Source: Desulfobacter curvatus DSM 3379
GTDB lineage: Bacteria; Desulfobacterota; Desulfobacteria; Desulfobacterales; Desulfobacteraceae
DNA: 49,847 bases
Assembly: GCF_000373985.1 (NCBI RefSeq)
Contig: NZ_KB893064.1
Span: 1-49,847, forward strand
Direction: 5' to 3'
Shown here: positions 6,939 to 14,604 of the stretch, one piece after another
Layout of the letters: each line of letters opens with the position of its first letter
Position numbering within the stretch: the first letter of the stretch is position 1
Position numbers and translations under genes: made by a program
The notes under the pieces: generated by a model
Seen by the model: the letters and a program-made list of their open reading frames with translations, nothing else
The model's database searches: none
Told to the model about the DNA's origin: nothing

Positions 6939-9791
6939 TCACTGGCCGGACTCACCCTGCTGACCTGGGAGGCGGACAAGCCGGAAACCAATATAGTCGT
7001 ACCGGAAGTCAGGAGGGATCCAGAAGCGGTTCGCTGACCGGCAGAACTCGGCGGAGAAGATCCACGACCCGCCGCGCAGCACCCGGAACGCACCATGTCC
7101 TATAGGGTCCTCAACCGTTTCTTCGTTATACTCCCTCTTATCATCCAAACACCACTCATATACATTCCCTGACATCTCCATTATTTCATAAGGACGTCTC
7201 CCTTTCGGAAAACATCCAACGGGACTGGTAATGCCGATTCCAGTTTCACGACAATTGGCCTTGTTCGGATCAAACACATCTGCCCAGGGATAAATTTTTC
7301 CATCCCTGCCCTTTGCCGCTTTTTCCCATTGCGCTTCCGTAGGCAGCGTAATGCATCCGGCAATATCCAGTTTCTCAGCAATCCATTCACAATACGCCTT
7401 GGCATCATCCCAGGAAACCTCGACAACCGGGTGATTGTCATATCGATTGTATCGCTTCCAGTCATCATCAAGATTCCGTTTTGTTTCTTCAGCGAACACT
7501 TTGTACTGGGCAACGGTTACCGGATAACGGGCCATGGCAAATTCCGACAGCACAACGGTATGCTGAGGGAACTCATTATCACGGGCTTCTGCATCTTTAT
7601 CTTTGTCACTGCCCATCTGAAAGCCACCTGCCGGGATATCCACAAAACCATGGTTTTCTTCAACGGGCAGGTACCATTTTCCCTTGTCAAATCTGGGGTC
7701 CCCAAGGCGACTCAACACATTCCCCGCTGCCACACGATCGGCCGGTGCAAGCGCATGATCCGCACCCATGGCATCCTGCAGCCATTGTTGTACTTTTCGA
7801 AGAACGGTTTTTCCCAACCCCACCTGCTGAATGCTGACCAGACCGATCTCCAGCAACGCTTCTCCGGCGACAGCCGCCAAATGAAACGTACCACCCTCAT
7901 AGCATTCGTCCACTTGAACACATTCCGATAAAAGATGGTTCACCAGAGAAACCGCATCACCCGGACGATCCTGACAGGCCGCATAACCAGCGGCCAAAAC
8001 AAAAACAATCCGCCACCGGTCGGCATCCTCCCGGAGACGGCGGGCGGCCTCAAGGGGAAAATCGTTCATTCCCACCAGGTGACAGGCAGCCATGAACTCC
8101 TGAAAGGTCCGGTGGGGAAAGGTGTAGGCAGCGGGCTTGTGACGAATCAGCAAACCGACCCGGTCACGGATGTATTCAACCAGTTTACCGGCTTTGTTCC
8201 AGTCATCATTGAACATTTGGGCAAAATGCTGCCGCAGGTCTCCTTCCTTTATCTCACCGGTATCCTGGTTGTTTTTGCTTTGTGAATGGGCATCAAACGC
8301 GGCCGCATAAAACCCCGAATATAAATTCCGCATTTTCAACCCCGGTGTTTCAAGGGTCTCTAAAATCCCCTTTTCGCTACTGTAACGTCCTTCCCACCGT
8401 TCCATCAAAAGCTCCACCGTTTTTTGATATAACTCCACCCGGTCTTCGGGCAGTTGGCCCCGGAACGTATGCAGCAAAGCCATCACGGTCAGCAGCAGCG
8501 GCCGTTCTGCCAGACCGATCAGATCAGGCTTTACCGCCACGTCTTTGAGTTTTTCAGCCTTTGAATCGGCTTCGATTTCCGTAAAGCGACCCCGATGTTC
8601 CAATTCCCGGTACCATGCGCAAATAAAGGATTGGATTTGTTCCTTATTAAACGGCATCAGCGTGGTCTGCTGAAACCCGCCCAGCTGATAGGATTGCCCA
8701 ATGTAAGCATAAATACGGCAGGTAACCAGATAACGATGCCACGTGAACTGGGCCGCAAAGGTATCAATGATGCGCACAATGATTTTCCGTTGACTTTCCG
8801 GGACTTCGTCCAACCCATCCAGCAAAAACAGGCAGGTGATCTTTTCGTCGAGCAGAAAGGCATTTAAAACCGGCCAGAATCCTGTCGGTTTTACGGTGTT
8901 TTCCAAATAATCGAGAAGAACATCTGCCGTTCCGGCTGCATCACGCCCGGAATTCAGAACCTGTGCCTGTACCGCAAATTCCCGTAAAACCACATGAACA
9001 GGAAACACCAGGCCGGTGGTCCAGGCCCCTTTGTTTTCCAATTGTGACAGCCATTTTTCAGAATCAGCCAGGCCGGCCTGGGCCAAGATATGGGTCAAAT
9101 AATTAACCAGGGTCGATTTCCCCGAGCCGGGATCGCCCAAAAGAACCAGTTTTGACTCGGTGTCGATCATTTCCTGGGCCGAAATCCGCCGGGCTTCTTT
9201 TTGCCCCCGGAGATGTTTTCGAACCTCATCTTCCGATTCCGGCCGTTCCATGGTGGTTGTATCCAGGGCGGTATAAACCTGGGCCAATGACAGATTCTCA
9301 CCCCGCCGCGGATCTGCGTAATCTTCGTTCATGGCGGCCCATGGCAGATGATTGGTTTTGATGGACAGGGCTTTGAAGTATTGCCCCAACAACGCTTCGG
9401 GATCATCCTTGCCCTGCTGAACCGTTACATTTTTTATGATCAGCGCCACCGCCTGATCCTTGGCAAAGGCCACATCCCCCTTGGTTTGGATGTCAATGTG
9501 ATCGCCCGCTTTAATAAGCTTTTCCAGTGCGGCTAATACCTGAGGGTGATCTTCAATCTTGATGGCTGACATCACCTCTTCAAGTACAATCCGAAAGCCT
9601 TTGGATGTTGAATTTTTCTCCAACCGGCCCAAGGCATCACAAAAGTCGCTTTCAATACCAAACCCATCCTTTATGGTAGCTTTGAGTGTTTGATAAGCGG
9701 TTTTTACCGCTTGGGGAGCCTCATTTCTCGCCAGTTTTGAAACCGCCGACACAATGGCACGCACATATTGATTTAAGCGATTATCCATCAT
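6939..9791 (-). CDS. NACHT NTPase with C-terminal FGE-sulfatase (C-lectin-like) domain
   Basis: A 950-residue STAND-type protein. Residues 1-130 form a helical domain followed by a short valine-rich strand motif (DVAFAKDQAV, 106-115), like the effector-associated heads of bacterial NLR-like proteins. The NACHT domain has Walker A GDPGSGKS (219-226) and Walker B LFLLDGLDE (321-329). A helical region follows, with a typical PHRTFQEFMAA segment. Residues 716-940 form a formylglycine-generating-enzyme (SUMF1-like) fold with FVDIPAGGFQMGS, LPTEAQWEKAA, MSGNVYEWC and RVLRGGSW. Such NACHT proteins are known or predicted phage or stress sensors, with the C-terminal domain binding ligand. The last 50 residues look hypervariable (see the separate entry). 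The gene starts 24 bases after the 95-residue membrane protein gene, so the two probably form one unit. Confidence 0.88.
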   Translation of the reverse strand: MMDNRLNQYVRAIVSAVSKLARNEAPQAVKTAYQTLKATIKDGFGIESDFCDALGRLEKNSTSKGFRIVLEEVMSAIKIEDHPQVLAALEKLIKAGDHIDIQTKGDVAFAKDQAVALIIKNVTVQQGKDDPEALLGQYFKALSIKTNHLPWAAMNEDYADPRRGENLSLAQVYTALDTTTMERPESEDEVRKHLRGQKEARRISAQEMIDTESKLVLLGDPGSGKSTLVNYLTHILAQAGLADSEKWLSQLENKGAWTTGLVFPVHVVLREFAVQAQVLNSGRDAAGTADVLLDYLENTVKPTGFWPVLNAFLLDEKITCLFLLDGLDEVPESQRKIIVRIIDTFAAQFTWHRYLVTCRIYAYIGQSYQLGGFQQTTLMPFNKEQIQSFICAWYRELEHRGRFTEIEADSKAEKLKDVAVKPDLIGLAERPLLLTVMALLHTFRGQLPEDRVELYQKTVELLMERWEGRYSSEKGILETLETPGLKMRNLYSGFYAAAFDAHSQSKNNQDTGEIKEGDLRQHFAQMFNDDWNKAGKLVEYIRDRVGLLIRHKPAAYTFPHRTFQEFMAACHLVGMNDFPLEAARRLREDADRWRIVFVLAAGYAACQDRPGDAVSLVNHLLSECVQVDECYEGGTFHLAAVAGEALLEIGLVSIQQVGLGKTVLRKVQQWLQDAMGADHALAPADRVAAGNVLSRLGDPRFDKGKWYLPVEENHGFVDIPAGGFQMGSDKDKDAEARDNEFPQHTVVLSEFAMARYPVTVAQYKVFAEETKRNLDDDWKRYNRYDNHPVVEVSWDDAKAYCEWIAEKLDIAGCITLPTEAQWEKAAKGRDGKIYPWADVFDPNKANCRETGIGITSPVGCFPKGRRPYEIMEMSGNVYEWCLDDKREYNEETVEDPIGHGAFRVLRGGSWIFSAEFCRSANRFWIPPDFRYDYIGFRLVRLPGQQGESGQ
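6984..7064 (-). other. candidate DGR variable region (VR) at the 3' end of the NACHT-FGE gene
   Basis: Encodes residues 910-936, from the GGSW tryptophan to the IGFR phenylalanine. The codons at the positions known to vary in DGR lectin-fold proteins are ATC TTC TCC, TTC, TTC, ATC, TTC and TAC GAC TAT, nearly all of the form NNC or NNT, as expected when AAC/AAT template codons are mutated at adenines. All phenylalanines here use TTC, whereas the body of the gene mostly uses TTT. One TGG and one GAG codon do not fit an AAC origin. No template copy or DGR reverse transcriptase is in the window, so the call is an inference. Confidence 0.45.
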
Positions 9792-9814
9792 AACATTCCA
9801 GTAACCCCCTTTGT

Positions 9815-10102
9815 TTATTTCACGTTCACATCCCCTTTGATTTCAGCGTGATCCCCTACCACACCAACTTTGGAATTGATGATCTGAGTCGATATACTAT
9901 GATCTTTGACAAATGCGACATTGTTGCCGCTAATGCGGATATCATCGCCTTTATTGACAACATTCACGTCACGGCCTGTGTGCCCTTGATCATCCTTTTC
10001 TTTCCTTTTTTTAAATATTTTTCCCAACACCCAACATACCGCAACCACACCAATACCTGAAAACATCCACTCCCAGACCTTATTTTCAACCAACCAATCC
10101 AT
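9815..10102 (-). CDS. 95-residue single-pass membrane protein paired with the NACHT gene
   Basis: Residues 12-30 form one membrane segment, followed by a KKRKEKDD basic/charged stretch and a glycine- and valine-rich tail that reads like short repeated beta strands (RDVNVV, DDIRIS, NNVAFVKD, HAEIKGDVNV). The start at ATG 10102 has an ideal AGGAGG site six bases upstream. Its tail shares the pattern VAF-x-KD, residues 62-67, with residues 107-112 of the NACHT protein encoded 24 bases downstream, which suggests that the two interact through this motif. I do not recognise a named family. A plausible role is membrane anchor or effector of the NACHT sensor. Confidence 0.75.
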   Translation of the reverse strand: MDWLVENKVWEWMFSGIGVVAVCWVLGKIFKKRKEKDDQGHTGRDVNVVNKGDDIRISGNNVAFVKDHSISTQIINSKVGVVGDHAEIKGDVNVK

Positions 10103-10185
10103 TTCAGTCCTCCTTTTCTAAGAGCCTGTTTGGTACTTTTGCCTGAAGTATACACACAAAATAAAAGACAGACCAAACTTTCTTC

Positions 10186-11352
10186 CTAACTTTCCCGTAA
10201 TGCCTCGATGATATTCATGCGCGACGCCTGCAGTGCCGGTAACAGGCCGCCGGCAAAACCCATGATCAGTGAAAAAGCAATGGATTTGTAAACGATTTCA
10301 AAGGTCAGATGAAAGGAAAAAGCCAGTTCGGAAAAGGTTTGAAAATTGGTTGTGGAAATGCTTGCAAACTGCAGCACAGAAGCCATAAGCAGCCCTGTAA
10401 TACCACCGATCAAACCCAGAAAAAGCGATTCCGCCAAAAAGGCAGCAAGAATGCTCGTTTTCTGAAATCCCAGGGCACGCAGCGTGCCGATTTCCCCTAC
10501 ACGATTGGCGACTGCCGTATACATGGTGATCATGGCACCGATCACCGCACCAATGGAAAAAATAAGGGTCAGTGCCAGCCCCAGGATTCTAAGAAACGTG
10601 GCCAGTGCCTGGGATTGGTCCCGGTAATAGGTGGTTTCACGTTTGCATTCCACGGTCAGCCGGGGATCTTTTTCCAGACGCGTTCTGACTTCTGAAAATC
10701 GTTGAGGGTCTCGCAGTTTAAAAAGGATACAGGAATAGACGGTTCTTCGGAAAGCTTGCATGAACTGATCCACATCTCCCCAGATCTCGGAACTGAATCC
10801 GGTCTTTCCGGCATCAAAAACACCGACAACTGTCCAGGTTCTCATGCCAAAGGAGAGGGTTTCACCCATCCCGGCACCTTGAAACCGTTTGACAATACTT
10901 TCACCACCGATAATTTCAAAGGAACCGGGCCGGGGCAACCGTCCTGCAATCAATTTAATCTGGGGCCGAAGCTTGAGTGAATTTTTGTCGATGCCCCGAA
11001 TGATAACGTTTGACGGTTTGTTGCTGCCCCGCTTGGACAGATTGATGAGCACCACCAATTCCCTGGCGGACAAACGTTGACCGTCGGTTCCGAATGCGAT
11101 TTCCGGCTGGGTTTCCACAATGGAAGCCTGGAGGCGGTCGATGGTGCTCTGCATCTCGGAAGTGGAGGACTTTCTAAGGACGATGAGGTTATCTTCCGAT
11201 CCGGTATCCACCAGGGTTTTTTTCAAGCCTTCGGACAACATCAGCAAGGCGGCAAAAACAAAGACCACCAACGCCATGCCCCCTGCGGTAAACACCGTGG
11301 TCAAACGCCGCGTCAGAAGGTTCCTTACACTATATAAAAAAGGAATTTTCAA
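10186..11352 (-). CDS. ABC transporter permease, FtsX/MacB type (second copy)
   Basis: A 388-residue permease with one N-terminal membrane helix, a large periplasmic domain (about 45-260) and three C-terminal helices in an FtsX domain (GLALTLIFSIGAVIGAMITMY..., VGEIGTLRALGFQ). It pairs with the ATPase at 12496 and the permease at 11376 to form an envelope exporter of the LolCDE/MacB/DevCA style. I chose TTG 11352 (KIPFLYSVRNL) with AAGGGG upstream, 23 bases after the stop of the previous permease gene. The longer frame reaching 11628 is only overlap with that gene. Substrate unknown. Confidence 0.85.
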   Translation of the reverse strand: MKIPFLYSVRNLLTRRLTTVFTAGGMALVVFVFAALLMLSEGLKKTLVDTGSEDNLIVLRKSSTSEMQSTIDRLQASIVETQPEIAFGTDGQRLSARELVVLINLSKRGSNKPSNVIIRGIDKNSLKLRPQIKLIAGRLPRPGSFEIIGGESIVKRFQGAGMGETLSFGMRTWTVVGVFDAGKTGFSSEIWGDVDQFMQAFRRTVYSCILFKLRDPQRFSEVRTRLEKDPRLTVECKRETTYYRDQSQALATFLRILGLALTLIFSIGAVIGAMITMYTAVANRVGEIGTLRALGFQKTSILAAFLAESLFLGLIGGITGLLMASVLQFASISTTNFQTFSELAFSFHLTFEIVYKSIAFSLIMGFAGGLLPALQASRMNIIEALRES

Positions 11353-11375
11353 AATACACCCCTTTTGTTCACTCT

Positions 11376-12533
11376 TCACTCCACCCGTCTCAATCCATCG
11401 GCAATACTGATTTTGCAGGCATGCCGGGCCGGTAAAATCGTTGCCAGTGTACCCACCGTCAGAGCCACCCCAAAATCCATATAGATCGTGGTGATATCGA
11501 CGTTGAACACGGGAAAAATCGTTCCCACGGCATTGCTGAAAGCCCTGGCGGCAGGATAGGTTAAAGCCATTCCCAACAGGCCGCCGCTCAGGGTAATGAC
11601 AAGGGCCTCTCCCCAGATCAACCCCCAAACATGGAGCGCACCGAACCCCAACGTTTTATAGATGGCATATTCACCAATCCGTTCACGCGTCGTCATGACC
11701 ATGGTATTGGCCACAACAGCTAAAATAATCACGATGATCACCCAGGAAACGATCTGGATCACCCAGATCAGCGCATCACTCATGGCCACAAAACTCATCT
11801 GAAACGCTTTTTCCGTTTCAGTAAGGGTTTCGGCCAGGGAATTTTTAAAATTTTTATCAATAGCGGTGCAAACCTCTGCCGCCCGGTCAGGATCGGTCAG
11901 TTGGATGATGTAATATCCGACCTGATTGGCACGTGCCGGAGCCGTTTTTTTAAGGGACTCGTTAAGATAATCCCAATGAAAGAAAAACATCGATTGATCG
12001 ATCGTCTGGTCCCGCCCCCGGTAGATTCCCTGTAATAACAGTTCCCAGTTACCGGGGAAAATCGTACCTTTGAGGGTGATGGTATCGCCGATTTTCCAGC
12101 CAAAGCGTTCAGCCAGTTTGACCCCGGCGGTACAGGCTTTGCGGTTGGTTAAAAAAGCCCTGAGCTGACCGGCCGGCAGAATGACTTCAGGGTAGAGGGC
12201 CAGATAGGTTTGGGGTTCCACGGCAAAGTTGGCAAAAAAATTTTTTCTCTCAATGTAAATCCCCCCAAACCAATTGCCGTAAGAAACCCCTTTAACCCCA
12301 TCGGTTAAGCGGATTTTATCACGATAGGCCAGGGGCAATGGAAATACCAGTGAAATGGCGTTCCGGGTCACCAGGCGGTCTGCGGAGGATGCAGCCACAC
12401 CGGCGGACCAAGCACTGATGACGGTGCGTATCAATCCAAAGGCAAGAATGGCGATACACATGGCAATGATTGTCAGGATGGTTCTCAGCTTGTGCCTAAA
12501 GGCATTCCGGACCAAAATCTTCAGTATATTCAT
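11376..12533 (-). CDS. ABC transporter permease, FtsX/MacB type (first copy)
   Basis: A 385-residue permease with an N-terminal helix (LRTILTIIAMCIAILAFGL), a periplasmic domain and a C-terminal FtsX module (VANTMVMTTRERIGEYAIYKTLGFG). It differs in sequence from the downstream permease, so the exporter is probably a heterodimer, as in LolCE. ATG 12533 (MNILKILVRNAF) lies inside the 3' end of the ATPase gene, overlapping it by 38 bases and implying coupling. The alternative start at 12566 would overlap more and gives a less typical N-terminus. Confidence 0.86.
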   Translation of the reverse strand: MNILKILVRNAFRHKLRTILTIIAMCIAILAFGLIRTVISAWSAGVAASSADRLVTRNAISLVFPLPLAYRDKIRLTDGVKGVSYGNWFGGIYIERKNFFANFAVEPQTYLALYPEVILPAGQLRAFLTNRKACTAGVKLAERFGWKIGDTITLKGTIFPGNWELLLQGIYRGRDQTIDQSMFFFHWDYLNESLKKTAPARANQVGYYIIQLTDPDRAAEVCTAIDKNFKNSLAETLTETEKAFQMSFVAMSDALIWVIQIVSWVIIVIILAVVANTMVMTTRERIGEYAIYKTLGFGALHVWGLIWGEALVITLSGGLLGMALTYPAARAFSNAVGTIFPVFNVDITTIYMDFGVALTVGTLATILPARHACKISIADGLRRVE

Positions 12534-13203
12534 GTGCCAGAACACCTTTATCGAGATATTGCACACCGTGTGCCCGTTTGGCGGCGCGCGGGTCGTGGGT
12601 TACCATAATAATGGTCTTGCCCAGGTCGGAACGAAGACGATCCAGGAGGCGCAGCACATCGTCGGCTGATTTGCGATCCAGGTCACCGGTCGGTTCATCA
12701 GCCACCACCAGGGTCGGATCGGTCACAATGGCACGGGCAATGGCCACCCGCTGCTGCTGACCTCCGGAGAGCTGACTGGGATAATGATCCCTGCGATCGG
12801 ATAAATTAACCAGATTTATGGCAGCCTGCACATGCCTGTGACGTTCCTTCTTAGAAAGGTTGGTCAAAAGCAGGGGCAGTTCAACATTTTCAAAGGCGGT
12901 CAGCACCGGAATAAGATTGTAGAATTGAAAAACGAATCCCACATTAAGCGCCCGCCAGTCAGCCAGTTCGCGTTCCGAAAGCGTTGTAATATCCACACCG
13001 GCGACCCGGATAATACCGCTGTCGGCCTTATCCAGACCTGCAATAAGATTGAGCAGGGTACTTTTTCCCGAACCCGACGGCCCCATCAATGCCAAAAACT
13101 CCCCGACCCCGATGGTCAGGTTGATGTTTTCCAACACCGGTAACACCTGGCTACCGCGTCGGTAAGATTTGTACACCTCAATGATTTCAACCAAATCAGT
13201 CAC
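12496..13203 (-). CDS. ABC transporter ATP-binding protein, LolD/MacB type
   Basis: A 235-residue ATPase with Walker A GPSGSGKST (about 40-48), a Q-loop in VGFVFQFYNLIP, the signature LSGGQQQR, Walker B LVVADEPTGDLD and a switch histidine in MVTHD. This is the subfamily that energises FtsX-type permeases. It starts at GTG 13203, overlapping the stop of the adaptor gene by eight bases, and its 3' end overlaps the first permease gene. The overlapping layout (adaptor, ATPase, two permeases) shows one transport machine. Confidence 0.93.
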   Translation of the reverse strand: MTDLVEIIEVYKSYRRGSQVLPVLENINLTIGVGEFLALMGPSGSGKSTLLNLIAGLDKADSGIIRVAGVDITTLSERELADWRALNVGFVFQFYNLIPVLTAFENVELPLLLTNLSKKERHRHVQAAINLVNLSDRRDHYPSQLSGGQQQRVAIARAIVTDPTLVVADEPTGDLDRKSADDVLRLLDRLRSDLGKTIIMVTHDPRAAKRAHGVQYLDKGVLAHEYTEDFGPECL

Positions 13204-14407
13204 GGATCACAACCTTCATGCCCTGCTTCAGGCGGTGGAGGGGTTTTAAGACAATAACATCATCTAACGCCAGACCGGACTTGACTTCAGTCATATCACC
13301 CAATTGCCGGCCCAAACGGACGGTTTTCTTCATGATTTTGCCGTCCTGCACCTGAAAAACAGTGTTTTCCCCCTTTGCTTCTCTCAAAGCCGCCGTTGGA
13401 ACCGCCATGACCGGCTCTTTTTCGGAAACAGTCAGGGGCTGCGACAAGAAGGCCGCTTTGGCGCTCATTTCCGGCAGCATCTGACGGTCTTTTTCCAGAA
13501 ATGCGATCTTGACCATCACAGACGCTTTGCTCCGATCAGCCGTCGGCACAATCATATGGACCCTGCCTTCAAACCGTGCCTCAGGCAGTGCATCCAAACG
13601 GATTTCACAGGGTTGTTTAACATAAACTTGACGGATATTGGATTCCGACACATCCACCTCGACCATCAGCGAGTCCATGTCCGCAATATTCACAACCGCA
13701 GCTTTGGAATCGGCAGCAGCACCCAGCGGTGTTACAATATCACCGATGTCGGCATTCTTGGTCAATACAAGTGAATCAAAAGGCGCTCGAATGATGGCAT
13801 ATTCCAGGTTCACTGCCGCAACTTGAAATGCGGCACGGCTTGCTTTAAGGGCTGCCTCCTGCGCCGATAGGGCTGCCCGGGCCGTGCGGTAGCGTGCCTC
13901 GCTGGCATCGCATTCCGCCCTGGAAATGTATTTCTTCGGCAGCAGCTGTTTATTGCGTTGATGGGAGCGGGTTGCATCGGTCAGCTCGGCTTTGGCCTGT
14001 TCGATTTTAAAGCGCACAAACTCAAGATCAGCCAAAGCCTGGTTACGGACAGCCTCAAGATCATCACTTTCGAGCCGGGCAATCTCCTGACCGGCTTTGA
14101 CGGGACTTCCCTCTTCAACAGAGAGCGAAACCAGGCGGGCGGTTATTTTGGACGCCACCGCCGCTTTACGCTGGGCCACCACATAACCGCTGGCATTGAG
14201 CAGTGTATAGGCTTCGGAAGGATAAAGCCTGACAACCCGGGCAACATCCACTTTCACTGCCAATGTTAAAACGCCCTGGTAATACAACGCACCCACAATT
14301 ATGAGGAGCACCGGCAGCAGGAGTAAGTAAACAAAGTGTTTTTTCTTTCCCCGGCGAGAAATACGTGATTTATCGATTTTGAGAACGGAAAGATCGTCGT
14401 TTGCCAC
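13196..14407 (-). CDS. periplasmic adaptor (membrane fusion) protein, HlyD/MacA family
   Basis: A 403-residue protein anchored by one membrane helix (about 25-44, preceded by RRGKKKH). The family modules follow in order: a barrel-sandwich half (GYVVAQRKAAVASKITARL...VKAGQEIARL), a coiled-coil hairpin rich in Ala and Glu (about 115-190), the second lipoyl half (YAIIRAPFDSLVL), then beta-barrel and membrane-proximal domains. It bridges the inner-membrane permeases to an outer-membrane channel; no TolC-like gene is in the window. It starts at GTG 14407 with GGGGAG six bases upstream and is the first gene of the exporter operon. Confidence 0.9.
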   Translation of the reverse strand: MANDDLSVLKIDKSRISRRGKKKHFVYLLLLPVLLIIVGALYYQGVLTLAVKVDVARVVRLYPSEAYTLLNASGYVVAQRKAAVASKITARLVSLSVEEGSPVKAGQEIARLESDDLEAVRNQALADLEFVRFKIEQAKAELTDATRSHQRNKQLLPKKYISRAECDASEARYRTARAALSAQEAALKASRAAFQVAAVNLEYAIIRAPFDSLVLTKNADIGDIVTPLGAAADSKAAVVNIADMDSLMVEVDVSESNIRQVYVKQPCEIRLDALPEARFEGRVHMIVPTADRSKASVMVKIAFLEKDRQMLPEMSAKAAFLSQPLTVSEKEPVMAVPTAALREAKGENTVFQVQDGKIMKKTVRLGRQLGDMTEVKSGLALDDVIVLKPLHRLKQGMKVVIRD

Positions 14408-14604
14408 AAAAACTCCCCTTGTGAAATATACTGATGATATTTAAAAATTGTTGGATTTCGTATCAAGATTTAAGTTGGAAGTAAAGGAATTTGGCTCATC
14501 GCGGATTAGTGTGTTCCTGAACGGAAACCCTTGTTCGGACGAGAAGTTGCCCGGATGCAATTTTTCTTGCAACACCGCAGAGGGGGTGAGTTTTTGTTCA
14601 AACA

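Noticed and set aside
6939..9791. Treating the FGE domain as a functional sulfatase-maturing enzyme
   Set aside because: It is fused to a NACHT sensor, with no sulfatase nearby and a hypervariable-looking end; a ligand-binding role is more likely.
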